Part shown: positions 55,609-64,000 of the stretch, piece after piece
Layout: each line of letters begins with the position of its first letter
Numbering within the stretch: position 1 is the stretch's first letter
Assembly: GCA_028284935.1 (NCBI GenBank)
Contig: JANQQQ010000008.1
Span: 434,001 to 498,000, forward strand
DNA from: Croceivirga sp.
GTDB lineage: Bacteria > Bacteroidota > Bacteroidia > Flavobacteriales > Flavobacteriaceae
Length of the DNA stretch: 64,000 bases
Reading direction: 5' to 3'
The notes under the pieces: model-generated
Seen by the model: the letters and a program-made list of their open reading frames with translations, nothing else
Databases searched by the model: none
What the model was told of the DNA's origin: nothing
Program-made: the position numbers and the translations under genes

Positions 55609-55906
55609 ACCTTACATCTTACCCCCCTATTCAAGATTTTAGAGCCAAAAGGAAGGATTTGTGTCTTCCTTTGGAATCACACATGATATGTGTGGGTCAA
55701 GACACGCTACTGGCGTTATCGTCCTTTGGTATTTGATGAATTTTTGAGACATTATGTAGGGTCTACCAGTCGATATATTTTTGGATTATTCATTTCTTCC
55801 TTGATATCTTTTTTATTTGTCGGACTAACCTTTTGTAAGGACAAGAAAAGAGCCTCGCTTTTTGTGATGTTCACTTATTTATAGAACTTTATACAAATCT
55901 GAACGG
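55609..55906. other. Intergenic region with hairpins, no firm gene
   Basis: The stretch contains a hairpin AAAAGGAAG (55647-55655)/CTTCCTTT (55665-55672) without a clear T run, and a palindrome CACACATGATATGTGTG at 55678-55694. A 64-codon frame with GTG start (55690-55884) would encode a basic, partly hydrophobic peptide, but it lacks family features and I treat it as unsupported. Confidence 0.4.
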
Positions 55907-56608
55907 ATGAAATCACTCTTTTTTTTCTTTATTCTAATTTCTTCATCGACACTGGCCCAATCAAAAGATATGAATCCATCGCTATCGCAGCGTTCGGATG
56001 AAGCCTATAAAGAGTTGTCCCTCACGGAATGGAAAAGATTTAAAAACTTTGAGCAAAAGGTGACCGAAAAGCCCCTAAAAGAACGCGAACTTGAATTAAG
56101 GGGATACGTTAGGGACTCCATTCAGATTTTAGGGGTAAAGCTCATGGCGGTGAAGCTTTTAGATGAAAAAGCACTTCTGGATAAAGACATTTCAGAGAAC
56201 CCAACCTACTATGTCACCTTGTTGCAAAGACTTCGGGAAAGTGGCATCCCCCAAGCAGAATATCTGTTCCTGGAGGAAAAGATGGCCTATTTGAAGCAGG
56301 AGGAACTACAAAATCAATTAGGGCGAAGCAGATGGTTGAATATTGTACTGATCGCATCATGCCTAGGCCTTATGTATGCAGTGATGCGTTTGAAAAAAGT
56401 CGTCCGTAAATCTGCACCCCCAGAACTCAGTAGGCAAGAGGTTACTGTTCGTAATTTGATTTTACAGGGTAAATCCAACAAGGAAATAGCCAATGAACTG
56501 TTTATCAGCTTAAGCACGGTAAAATCGCACATCACCAATCTTTACGCGAAGCTCAATGTGGCGAATCGAAGGGAACTTTTTCAAAAAAGTACAGGTGCTA
56601 GTACCTAA
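55907..56608 (+). CDS. Membrane-anchored LuxR-type HTH protein
   Basis: The 233-residue product starts with a signal peptide or uncleaved helix (MKSLFFFFILISSSTLAQS). A helical extracytoplasmic segment (about 20-140) is followed by one membrane helix (about 143-161) and a cytoplasmic LuxR/GerE HTH (about 172-230, LSRQEVTVRNLILQGKSNKE and STVKSHITNLYAKL). The layout suggests a one-component regulator that senses envelope conditions with its outside part and binds DNA from the membrane. Targets are unknown. The next gene, a secreted DinB-like protein, starts 65 bp downstream. Confidence 0.85.
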   Translation: MKSLFFFFILISSSTLAQSKDMNPSLSQRSDEAYKELSLTEWKRFKNFEQKVTEKPLKERELELRGYVRDSIQILGVKLMAVKLLDEKALLDKDISENPTYYVTLLQRLRESGIPQAEYLFLEEKMAYLKQEELQNQLGRSRWLNIVLIASCLGLMYAVMRLKKVVRKSAPPELSRQEVTVRNLILQGKSNKEIANELFISLSTVKSHITNLYAKLNVANRRELFQKSTGAST

Positions 56609-56673
56609 TTCCTACCCTAAAAGTTTTCGATAAGCCTAGTTTCAGGGGTTACTTTGTTTGAAAACCCTGTTTG

Positions 56674-57219
56674 ATGAAACGAGTTCTTACCCTGAATGTC
56701 CTACTTCTTTTTTTGTGTTGGGCCTTGTCACCCCTTATGGCTCAACAAGATTCGTTTATTCATGATTATTTGGAGCGCTTGGAAAATTCCCGCAAGTATT
56801 TGATGCTTGTCGCCGAAACCTTGCCGGAAGACAACTATTTCTTTAAGGCAACTCCCGAATCCTTGTCTTTTGCAGAACATTTAATGCATATAGCATGGGC
56901 CATGGATTGGCATAGTCAGTCTCTTTTGTGCGGACGTGAAGCTAGGGATTGGGAAACGGACACCGAACTTAGGGTACGCTCAAAATCCAAGGAAGAAATG
57001 ATTGCCACCGTTGACAAAACGTTTGATAAGACCATAAGATTGATTAAGCAATTTAATGTATCCAAGCTCGATACCAAGTTGGACTATTTTGGCCTCACCA
57101 GAACAAAAAGACAGATTATGTTGCTGCTTGCGGACCATATAAGTCATCACAGGGGACAAATGCTTGTTTATTTAAGAATAAACGGACATACCCCTCCAAG
57201 ATATGTGTTGTTTCAATAA
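56674..57219 (+). CDS. Secreted DinB-family four-helix protein
   Basis: The 181-residue product has a signal peptide (MKRVLTLNVLLLFLCWALSP, then LMAQQ) and a DinB-like four-helix bundle. The metal-binding histidines are probably those in AEHLMHIAWAMDW (about residues 66-78) and ADHISHHRGQMLVYLR near the end. ATG 56674 is chosen over TTG 56671. DinB proteins often act as metal-dependent thiol-transferases (BshC-like YfiT, MSH transferases), but a secreted form is of unknown role. The stop shares one base with the next start (TAATG). Confidence 0.88.
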   Translation: MKRVLTLNVLLLFLCWALSPLMAQQDSFIHDYLERLENSRKYLMLVAETLPEDNYFFKATPESLSFAEHLMHIAWAMDWHSQSLLCGREARDWETDTELRVRSKSKEEMIATVDKTFDKTIRLIKQFNVSKLDTKLDYFGLTRTKRQIMLLLADHISHHRGQMLVYLRINGHTPPRYVLFQ

Positions 57220-60200
57220 TGGAAGGATGGTTAAAAAACGTGGAGCAAACGAAATGGTTTTCCCAAAAGAAAGCAGTTTTAAATCGTAATTGCCTTTCAG
57301 TGAGGCGCTATCAAAAACGGAACCTTATCATTGGTTGGGCACTGTTCGCTAACGCGTTGATTACCTATGCGTTGACTGTGGAACCTACCGTAAGCTTTTG
57401 GGATGCTGGTGAGTATATCGCTACTTCAGCCAAACTGGGTGTGGCCCACCCACCAGGGGCACCCCTTTTTCAGATGATTGGCGCCTTTTTTTCAATTTTT
57501 GCGATCAACCAAGGAAAGATTGCCCTCTTGGTGAATCATGTATCCTGCCTGTCCAGTGCTTTCACCGTTTTATTTCTTTTTTGGACCATCACCAATTTAA
57601 CCACAAAAATGCTGCCTAAGGAAAATGTTTCCAACAGCAAGTACCTGATTGTGTTGGGGAGTGGCTTGGTGGGGGCCCTCAGCTTTACGTATTCCGATAG
57701 TTTTTGGTTCAATGCCACCGAAACTGAGGTGTACGCCATGGCCAGTTTTATCATGGCCCTTTTACTTTGGTTAGGACTCAAATGGACGGACAATATAGGG
57801 AAACCACGGTCAGGTAAATGGCTGTTGCTTATATCCTTTATCATAGGATTGACTTTTGGTATTCAATTCATGGGTTTTTTGGCTATCCCTTCTTTGGTCC
57901 TGATGTGGTACTTTAAAAAATACAAAAAGGTAACCTTTAAGACTTTTGTGGTAGTACACATTTTTGCTGTGGCCTTACTTTTTTTGATTTTTAAGTATTC
58001 ATTGACGTATGTCCTAAAAATATTTGCTTGGGGCGAGGTCTTTTTTATCAATGAGTTGGGTTTGCCTTTTAATATGGGTTCGTTGGTAATAGGGCTTTTG
58101 TTTGCCTTGTTATTTGGCATAGGCCTGTGGTATACCTCAAAAAATGGATGGTATGGATTAAATAGTGCCATTCTTTCCATTCTTTTTTTGTTTCTAGGAT
58201 TTTCCTCATGGTTGTTACTACCCATTCGCGCCAGTGTCAATGTGGGTATCAATGAAAACGACCCTTCTGACGCCAGAACCTTATTGGCCTATTACAATAG
58301 GGAGCAGTATGGGGGTGAGTTAAGTTCATTGTACGGGGCTTACTATACGGATCGTTTTGCGGCGGCCGAAGGGACAAAAGATGATCATCCTAAATACGAG
58401 CGTAACGATATATTGGGAAAGTATGTGGTGGTCAATGATTACAAAGACGCCATTCAAGGCCCAAACAAAAGACATATGGGTTTTCTGCCAAGAATGTGGA
58501 GCACGGAACACGCCCAAAACTATCATCTCTTTTTTGGTCCAATAGAATTTCATATCAAACCACAATTTATAGGGGAATCCTCCTTAAGGGAAGCAGTAAG
58601 GAATTTTAAAAATGCCTATCAAAACGGTGATGTTGATCATGAAGGGTACATAAAGTTTTTGGACGATTTTAGGGACTACATTGAAATTCAGCCCCCTTCA
58701 ATTTGGGATAATGTGCGTTTTATGTTGTACTATCAATTCAACTACATGTATATAAGGTACTTCATGTGGAACTTTGTTGGGAGGCAAAATGATATACAGG
58801 GCAGGTACGATGGTAATGGAAATTGGCTTAGTGGTATTCATTTTATGGATGAAATTCGATTGGGAAGCCAACAAAACCTGCCGATTGATGTTGAAAACAA
58901 TAAGGCTAGGAATACCTATTTTTTCTTACCCCTGCTATTGGGACTCATAGGGATTGTAGCTCAAGTTAAAGGGGATCCCAAACATTTCTGGGTCCTTTTG
59001 GTGTTCTTTCTTTTTTCAGGCATCGCCATTCAATTCTATACGAATCCCCATATATTTCAACCTAGGGAACGTGATTATTCCTTGGTTGGCTCCTTTTATG
59101 TCTTTTCCATTTGGGTTGGTATCGGGGTATGTGGCATCTATCAAGCGCTCCGGAGCTACGGAAAACCAAAAGTGATTGGGTTTTTTACTGTTCTCATTTG
59201 CTTTTGCACAGTACCACTGTTGATGGCCACTCAAAACTGGGATGATCATGATAGATCAGATCGATATACTGCCCGTGCCTCTGCAAAGGCCTATCTGGAT
59301 TCAACGCAAAAAGATGCGGGTGCCCTACTTTTTACCATTGGCGACAATGATAATTTTCCTTTATGGTACCTTCAGGAGGTTGAGGGGTATAGAACGGATA
59401 CAAGGGTAATTGTGACCACGTACTTTGCGACGGATTGGTATATCGATCAGATGAAAAGAAAGGCCTATCAAAGCGATCCCATTCCTTCCCAACTGTCCCA
59501 TAACAAATACAGCTACGGAACCAGGGATGTTATGTATCATAGGTCAATTACGGACGAAAGATGGAATATAAAAGATTTTATGAACTGGATCGGCAGTGAC
59601 CATCCAAAAACCAAGCTTCGGTATGTCTTGGAGCAGCAGGGCATTGATCTATCCGAGTATCCAAACAGTACTTTAAACCTAGTCTATTATCCTACCAATA
59701 AGATTCGTATTCCTGTAAACAAGGAGAAGGTACTGGAGAATGGCTTGGTCAAAGAAAAAGACTCCACCCAAATCGTAGAGTATATAGATATTGATTTACC
59801 TGGTTATCTGACCAAGAACAGAATGATGATGTTGGATATCATTGCCAACAACAATTGGGAACGGCCCATATACTTTTCAGGAGGAAGTTTTGAGGATGAT
59901 GAATACATATGGATGAAGGACTATTTGCAACAGGATGGATTGGCCTATAAATTGGTTCCCATAAAGACGGCCTATGAAGGTGGTTTCGAAATGGGCCGAA
60001 TTGATGGCGATTTGTCCTATGACATTGTGAAAAATTGGGATTGGGGAAACTCGGGAAACCCCAAAATATATCATGATCCGCAAACAAGAAAACAGTTTGG
60101 TGTCACCTTTAGGTTGAGTTTGGCCAGATTGATGGAAGAACTCATTGCAGCACATAAAATGGACGAGGCCAAAGAAATCATTGCATTGGCCATGCAAAAT

Positions 60201-60518
60201 ATTCCGTTTGAATCTTATGGGTACTACGCATTCATAGAACCCTTTTTGGGCGGGTATTACAAAGTTGGGGACATCAATAATGCCAGAAGGTTATTTGAAA
60301 AACTTAAAATGGTCTATCAAAGTCAGTTGAATTATTATGCTGAAATGGATTTGGACGAACAGTATGTAAACATTGAACCTATTTTTTCCGGTATGCAGAG
60401 TTATGGTCGAATTTTGACCCTGGTGCAGAACCACGATGAACCAAAAAAGGCCGCTACCGAAAAGGTTATTTTTGAAAACTATGTTTCAAGTTTTGAAAAC
60501 ATAATAGCGTATGACTAG
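57219..60518 (+). CDS. DUF2723 membrane protein (GT117-type glycosyltransferase/O-mannosyltransferase-like)
   Basis: The 1,099-residue integral membrane protein begins with a family-specific first segment ALTVEPTVSFWDAGEYIATS (about residues 50-69) and HPPGAPLFQMIG. These resemble the acidic catalytic loop of protein O-mannosyltransferases. About ten membrane helices occupy residues 35-345 and 560-690. A soluble C-terminal half (about 700-1099, GALLFTIGDNDNFPLWYLQE) probably faces the periplasm and ends with TPR-like helices. Bacteroidota members are thought to glycosylate secreted proteins; this is family knowledge, not proven here. It overlaps the DinB gene by 1 bp and the convergent decarboxylase by 4 bp at the stops. 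Confidence 0.88.
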   Translation: MEGWLKNVEQTKWFSQKKAVLNRNCLSVRRYQKRNLIIGWALFANALITYALTVEPTVSFWDAGEYIATSAKLGVAHPPGAPLFQMIGAFFSIFAINQGKIALLVNHVSCLSSAFTVLFLFWTITNLTTKMLPKENVSNSKYLIVLGSGLVGALSFTYSDSFWFNATETEVYAMASFIMALLLWLGLKWTDNIGKPRSGKWLLLISFIIGLTFGIQFMGFLAIPSLVLMWYFKKYKKVTFKTFVVVHIFAVALLFLIFKYSLTYVLKIFAWGEVFFINELGLPFNMGSLVIGLLFALLFGIGLWYTSKNGWYGLNSAILSILFLFLGFSSWLLLPIRASVNVGINENDPSDARTLLAYYNREQYGGELSSLYGAYYTDRFAAAEGTKDDHPKYERNDILGKYVVVNDYKDAIQGPNKRHMGFLPRMWSTEHAQNYHLFFGPIEFHIKPQFIGESSLREAVRNFKNAYQNGDVDHEGYIKFLDDFRDYIEIQPPSIWDNVRFMLYYQFNYMYIRYFMWNFVGRQNDIQGRYDGNGNWLSGIHFMDEIRLGSQQNLPIDVENNKARNTYFFLPLLLGLIGIVAQVKGDPKHFWVLLVFFLFSGIAIQFYTNPHIFQPRERDYSLVGSFYVFSIWVGIGVCGIYQALRSYGKPKVIGFFTVLICFCTVPLLMATQNWDDHDRSDRYTARASAKAYLDSTQKDAGALLFTIGDNDNFPLWYLQEVEGYRTDTRVIVTTYFATDWYIDQMKRKAYQSDPIPSQLSHNKYSYGTRDVMYHRSITDERWNIKDFMNWIGSDHPKTKLRYVLEQQGIDLSEYPNSTLNLVYYPTNKIRIPVNKEKVLENGLVKEKDSTQIVEYIDIDLPGYLTKNRMMMLDIIANNNWERPIYFSGGSFEDDEYIWMKDYLQQDGLAYKLVPIKTAYEGGFEMGRIDGDLSYDIVKNWDWGNSGNPKIYHDPQTRKQFGVTFRLSLARLMEELIAAHKMDEAKEIIALAMQNIPFESYGYYAFIEPFLGGYYKVGDINNARRLFEKLKMVYQSQLNYYAEMDLDEQYVNIEPIFSGMQSYGRILTLVQNHDEPKKAATEKVIFENYVSSFENIIAYD

Positions 60519-61966
60519 ACCATATGCCTATTTGCCTTTTCAAAGGCTTCCGCAAATTCCTCACAAAGTAATAGGGTTTCCTTTACATCATTTAAAGTCG
60601 TTCGAGGGTTGATCAAACACATGCGCAAAACAACCTGCTTGTTTAAAATTGTGGTGACCAAAAGGGCTTTTCTGGAACGCATCATTTTTTCCGAGATGTA
60701 CTGATTGATGGTATCCAACATCAATTCATCATAGTCGCTGTGAATGGGATTGAACCTAAAATTGATAATGGCCAAAGTTGCAGGATGTACAACCTGCCAC
60801 TTTCTACTTCCACGCAGCAGTTCCTCAATTTTTTCCGCGATATCAATATTGTAGGCCACCGCATCTCGAAAAGCGGTAAGTCCAAACGTTTTGATACTCA
60901 TATAGAATTTAAGGGCACGAAACCTTCTGGTCAACTGAATGCCCAAGTCATAAAAATTGATTTCCGAAGTGTTTCCTTCAATATCCCTTAGGTACTCCGG
61001 CTTCTCGGTAAATGTATGGCTTAGGTTTTTGTGGTTGCGCACTAAGAGACATCCCATTTCGTAGGGCTGAAATAGCCATTTATGTGGGTCAATGGTCAAA
61101 GAGTCCGCCTTTTCAATACCCCTTAAGGCTTTTTTCCCTTTAGGTGCCAAAATAGCGGCAGCACCGTAGGCACCATCAATATGAAACCACAGATTTTCCT
61201 TCTTGGAAATTTTGGCCATCTCCCTTAATGGATCTACTGTTCCCGTATTGGTGGTCCCCGCCGAACCGATCAAACAAAAAGGATACAACCCCTGTAATCG
61301 ATCTTTGGCAATACAGTTTTTTAACTTGTTCATTGCAAAATTGAATTCACCGTCAGTAGGGATTACTCGAACCTGTTCCTCTTTAAAACCAAGTACTCGA
61401 ATGGCCTTAATATTACTGGAGTGCGCTTGATCGGAAAGGTAAATCACAGCTTTGGAGAAATCCTTTCCGCATTTGATGTTCCTGGCCGTGGCCAAGGCCG
61501 TTAGATTGGCCATGGAACCGCCACTGGTAAAGATTCCACCACCTTTTTTAGGGGGGAATCCAAATATTTTGAGCAACCACTGAATGGTAATGATTTCCAA
61601 CTCTGCTGCGGGTGGTGATGCCGCCCACCCACCGGAGAATACATTAAATCCAGTGGCTAGGGCGTCGGCCATTACACTCACGTAATTGCTGGGCCCAGGT
61701 ACAAAGGAATAGGCTTTGGGATGGGACAACAAGGTAGTATTGGCCATGACATGCTGCAAGACAAAATCCAGTACTTCCTTTGGGTTTTTTCCTTCTTCCG
61801 GGGCTTCTTCCAAGAATATGGAATCCATTTCCTCACGGGAACCCATGGCCACGGGAAGCTTTTTGCTTTGGGTAAGGTGGTGTTTTACAATGGCATCAAC
61901 CGTAGCATAACCAAGGGCTTTCATTTCCTCGGCAACAAGTTCCAGTTTTGCGTTCCTTTTTGACAT
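60515..61966 (-). CDS. PLP-dependent group II amino acid decarboxylase
   Basis: The 483-residue enzyme has the PLP lysine K296 in TIDPHKWLFQPYEMG, H182 in DQAHSSNIKAI that stacks on PLP, and D264 in FHIDGAYGAAA. It resembles aromatic-L-amino-acid/diaminobutyrate/glutamate decarboxylases (FTSGGSMANLTALATAR). The AYGAAAIL and PAAAELEI segments fit the aromatic-type subgroup best, but the substrate is not settled. Its 3' end overlaps that of the convergent DUF2723 gene by 4 bp, so there is no room for a terminator between them. Confidence 0.9.
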   Translation of the reverse strand: MSKRNAKLELVAEEMKALGYATVDAIVKHHLTQSKKLPVAMGSREEMDSIFLEEAPEEGKNPKEVLDFVLQHVMANTTLLSHPKAYSFVPGPSNYVSVMADALATGFNVFSGGWAASPPAAELEIITIQWLLKIFGFPPKKGGGIFTSGGSMANLTALATARNIKCGKDFSKAVIYLSDQAHSSNIKAIRVLGFKEEQVRVIPTDGEFNFAMNKLKNCIAKDRLQGLYPFCLIGSAGTTNTGTVDPLREMAKISKKENLWFHIDGAYGAAAILAPKGKKALRGIEKADSLTIDPHKWLFQPYEMGCLLVRNHKNLSHTFTEKPEYLRDIEGNTSEINFYDLGIQLTRRFRALKFYMSIKTFGLTAFRDAVAYNIDIAEKIEELLRGSRKWQVVHPATLAIINFRFNPIHSDYDELMLDTINQYISEKMMRSRKALLVTTILNKQVVLRMCLINPRTTLNDVKETLLLCEEFAEAFEKANRHMV

Positions 61967-62397
61967 AAATTCAGTTATAATTCACAAAATCGGGTGCAAA
62001 GATAACCGGTAGATGACCTAGGGTTCCTGATTTTGGTCATTTAATGAAGGATTCATTTGTAATTGAGAATTTATTTCCCATAATTAAAAGTCTTACAAAG
62101 AATTCGAATCAGCCTAATCCTGGAAAAATGCAAAGAGTTTAGAGTTTCAATAAAGGTCAATTGGTGAGATTGCTAAAAAAGACAAAGAATGGGACCGCTT
62201 GGCAAGAAAAAATTTTGTTCAAGGTTAGTACCGTATTATGGCCAATTAAAAGGAATCTCCCAAGTGCTATACTATATAGCTTCTACAACCTAATGCAGAT
62301 GGGGGTTAATTGAATTCCAAATTCATTGTCGATTTGAAAGATTGAGCCATAACTATTGTCCTTCACGATTAACTCTAATTTCATTATGATAGCGTAT
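61967..62397. other. Intergenic region before the TetR gene
   Basis: Some 430 bp carry no supported gene. A 54-codon open frame (about 62147-62311: NKGQLVRLLKKTKNGTAWQE, continuing to a TGA) has only a TTG or GTG start and no family match; it might be a gene remnant. The segment next to 61966 should hold the decarboxylase promoter. No RNA structure was recognised. Confidence 0.4.
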
Positions 62398-62430
62398 AAA
62401 CCAAAAGGTCTATATGTTAATTTATTTTGT
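62398..62430 (+). promoter_or_regulatory. TetR operator/promoter 1 (autoregulation)
   Basis: AAACCAAAAGGTCTAT followed by TGTTAA and TATTTTG. A near-identical block, 26 of 33 bases the same by eye, lies at 63060-63092 before the ketosynthase. The core is an AGACC/GGTCT-like inverted repeat. It lies 24 bp before the TetR start. Confidence 0.68.
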
Positions 62431-62454
62431 ATTTTTAAGCGTATTAATTTTTGT

Positions 62455-63042
62455 ATGGAGAAAAGGGAACGGACAAGAAATCACATTATTTGGACAAGCG
62501 CATCAGTATTCAATACCTATGGTTATGCTGGAACTTCGATATCCGATGTTCTCGAAGTTTCAGGATATTCCAAGGGTGCACTTTATAATGCCTTTAAAGA
62601 TAAAGAGGACCTGTTCAAAGCAGTATTCAAATACAATATCAGTATTCTACAAAAAGCATTTCGGGAACAAGTAAAGAATACTGAATCAGCCAGAGCTAGG
62701 TTACTGGCTATTCCTTTGTTTTACCAAAAAAATATTGTAGACTCACTATTGCCAGGTGGGTGTCCAATATTGAATACAGCGATTGAAGCTGACGATACAA
62801 ATCCAGATTTGAACAATCTGGTTAAAGGTGCTTTTGATGATTGGAAAAATATTGTTCATGAGATAATCGACAAAGGAAAGGAAAGCGGTGAGTTCTCTAA
62901 AAATATTGACGCTGAGGGAATAGCTTTTTTTATGATAGCCACTATTGAAGGAAGTATTGCCTTGGCCAAGAGTTATAAGGACTGGTCGATTGTTTCAAAA
63001 AACATGATGACCCTTAAAGAATTTATGGTGAAAAGAATATAA
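62455..63042 (+). CDS. TetR family transcriptional regulator
   Basis: The 195-residue protein has an N-terminal HTH (KRERTRNHIIWTSASVFNTY, GTSISDVLEVSGYSKGALYN, FKDKEDLFKAVF at residues 2-55) and a C-terminal ligand domain of the TetR_C type with LPGGCPILNTAIEADD near residue 95. ATG 62455 gives the standard start; the frame to 62356 runs through the operator and is unlikely. The gene and the following ketosynthase each have the same palindrome and -7-like element upstream. This strongly suggests that the protein represses both itself and the ketosynthase. Confidence 0.9.
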   Translation: MEKRERTRNHIIWTSASVFNTYGYAGTSISDVLEVSGYSKGALYNAFKDKEDLFKAVFKYNISILQKAFREQVKNTESARARLLAIPLFYQKNIVDSLLPGGCPILNTAIEADDTNPDLNNLVKGAFDDWKNIVHEIIDKGKESGEFSKNIDAEGIAFFMIATIEGSIALAKSYKDWSIVSKNMMTLKEFMVKRI

Positions 63043-63059
63043 TTTTTTTGTTTCATCAT

Positions 63060-63092
63060 AGACCAAACAGTCTATTTGTTAACATATTTTGA
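63060..63092 (+). promoter_or_regulatory. TetR operator/promoter 2 (ketosynthase)
   Basis: The perfect inverted repeat TAGAC-N6-GTCTA (63059-63074) is followed by TGTTAA and TATTTTG in the same order and spacing as at operator 1. It lies 6 bp before the ketosynthase start codon and 18 bp after the TetR stop. Confidence 0.7.
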
Positions 63093-63097
63093 ATAAT

Positions 63098-64000
63098 ATG
63101 AAAAGAGCAGTTATAACCGGCTTGGGTGCAATCACGCCGATAGGTATAGGAATTAGAAAATTTTGGGAGAGTGCTTTGGATGGTAAAAGTGGCTCTAGGC
63201 CTATTGAGCATTTTGATGTTTCTAACATTCGTACACAGTTTGCCTGTCAAATTCCTGAATTTGACAGTGGTGCATTTTTAGACCATAAGACACTAAAGGT
63301 AACCGACCGTTTCTGCCAGTACGCCTTAATAGCTGCGGATGAGGCAATAGCAGATTCTGGATTTGACCGGCATACCTTAAATCCCTCAGATATTGGAGTC
63401 ATTTTCGGAAGTGGTCAAGGCGGTATGCAGACTTTTGAGGATGAAGTATCTAGTTTTCATACGGGTATATCAAAAAGGTATAACCCTTACTTTGTCCCTA
63501 AAATCATTACCAATATGGCCGCTGGTATGATTTCCATAGTACACGGTTTTATGGGTATTAATTACACACCTGTTTCAGCTTGCGCCACCGGAAATACCGC
63601 TTTAATGGAAGCCTTGAACAACATTCGTTTGGGTAATGCTAAGATAATAATTGCTGGTGGCGCTGAAGCCGGTATAACTCAAGCTTCAATGTATGGTTTT
63701 AGTTCCATGCGTGCAATGTCTTCACAAAATGATAGTCCGGAAACAGCATCTCAGCCATTTGATGCAAACAGGGATGGCTTTGTGATGGGGGAAGGTGCAG
63801 GAGCTATTGTAGTCGAAGAATATGGACACGCCAAAAAACGAAATGCCAGGATTTATGCCGAGTTGGTAGGGGCAGCGATGACTGCGGACGCCTTTCATAT
63901 GACTGCAACTCATCCTGAAGGACTTGGAGCGATAATTGCGATGAGAAAAGCACTTATGGATGCAACACTTCATCCTGAACAAATTGACTATCTAAATGCA
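63098..64000 (+). CDS. Beta-ketoacyl-ACP synthase, FabF-like (3' end outside window)
   Basis: The frame runs 301 codons from ATG 63098 to the right edge without a stop, so the gene continues. It begins MKRAVITGLGAITPIGIGI. The catalytic Cys162 is in VSACATGNT, GSGQGGMQTFEDE is present, and FDANRDGFVMGEGAGAIVVE precedes the still absent second His (H of the GHxxG region). THPEGLGAII carries the first catalytic His. It elongates acyl-ACP in fatty acid, polyene or polyketide-like synthesis. The TetR operator before it suggests a regulated, non-housekeeping role. Confidence 0.93.
   Translation, partial: MKRAVITGLGAITPIGIGIRKFWESALDGKSGSRPIEHFDVSNIRTQFACQIPEFDSGAFLDHKTLKVTDRFCQYALIAADEAIADSGFDRHTLNPSDIGVIFGSGQGGMQTFEDEVSSFHTGISKRYNPYFVPKIITNMAAGMISIVHGFMGINYTPVSACATGNTALMEALNNIRLGNAKIIIAGGAEAGITQASMYGFSSMRAMSSQNDSPETASQPFDANRDGFVMGEGAGAIVVEEYGHAKKRNARIYAELVGAAMTADAFHMTATHPEGLGAIIAMRKALMDATLHPEQIDYLNA

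Noticed and set aside
55690-55884. A 64-codon frame with GTG start between the small membrane protein and the LuxR gene
   Set aside because: The start is atypical and no family pattern is visible; composition does not help. It is left as intergenic.
62147-62311. Open frame NKGQLVRLLKK... before the TetR gene
   Set aside because: It has no ATG, fewer than 60 codons and no recognised homologue; it could be a remnant, but evidence is too thin for a gene call.

Overview
The window looks like a chromosomal piece from a marine member of the Flavobacteriaceae (Bacteroidota); the genus cannot be told from sequence alone. Supporting signs are moderate-to-low GC, few Shine-Dalgarno sites, -7 boxes of the TAnnTTTG type, GLPGLI/TonB-receptor pairs, a type IX secretion (T9SS) C-terminal signal on a 1,819-residue surface protein, a split MetH, and a trifunctional MetX-aspartokinase-homoserine dehydrogenase. 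No rRNA, tRNA, CRISPR array, transposase, integrase or phage gene was seen. Both edges cut genes: a membrane pyrophosphatase on the left and a ketosynthase on the right.

Layout. 0-18.6 kb: pyrophosphatase, TonB-like protein, deoxynucleoside kinase, a two-component system divergent from a GLPGLI/outer-membrane pair, metK behind a candidate SAM-II riboswitch, an Xaa-Pro-peptidase-type hydrolase, ctlX, an AraC regulator, several secreted or membrane proteins of unknown role and a methyltransferase. 18.7-25.5 kb: a SAM-I riboswitch leads metY, the MetX-AK-HSD fusion and metZ, followed by mog. 25.9-32.1 kb: a T9SS-secreted leucine-rich/SprB/TSP3 surface protein and a lipoprotein. 32.1-38.1 kb: an AraC-controlled cluster of seven minus-strand genes (AraC, two SRPBCC proteins, an SDR, an NAD(P)-binding protein, a small membrane protein, an MBL-fold hydrolase), flanked by the 3' remnant of a metZ-like gene and by a decayed, internally deleted mog copy. 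39.1-47.4 kb: an Rrf2 regulator followed by a complete-looking sulfate-to-sulfide operon (DUF2061, cysH, cysD, cysN, sulfite reductase, two siroheme enzymes, ferredoxin-NADP reductase), with three matching palindromic operators. 47.5-52.3 kb: a second SAM-I riboswitch, split metH and metF. 52.3-64 kb: PagL-like deacylase, GIN-domain lipoprotein, serine hydrolase, membrane-bound LuxR protein, DinB-like protein, DUF2723 membrane glycosyltransferase, PLP decarboxylase, then a TetR regulator and ketosynthase that share one operator/promoter sequence.

How it works together. The window is dominated by sulfur amino acid metabolism. Sulfate is reduced to sulfide by the Rrf2-linked operon. Aspartate is converted to homoserine and O-acetylhomoserine by the fusion enzyme, sulfide is added by MetY/MetZ to give homocysteine, MetH/MetF methylate it, and MetK makes SAM. 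SAM feeds back through three riboswitch-like leaders of two different structural classes. The most unusual parts are the AraC cluster, with a 39-bp operator repeated before three transcription units at a fixed distance from the -7 box, and the metZ/mog remnants at its two borders, which suggest that it was inserted into a diverged copy of the metZ-mog locus.
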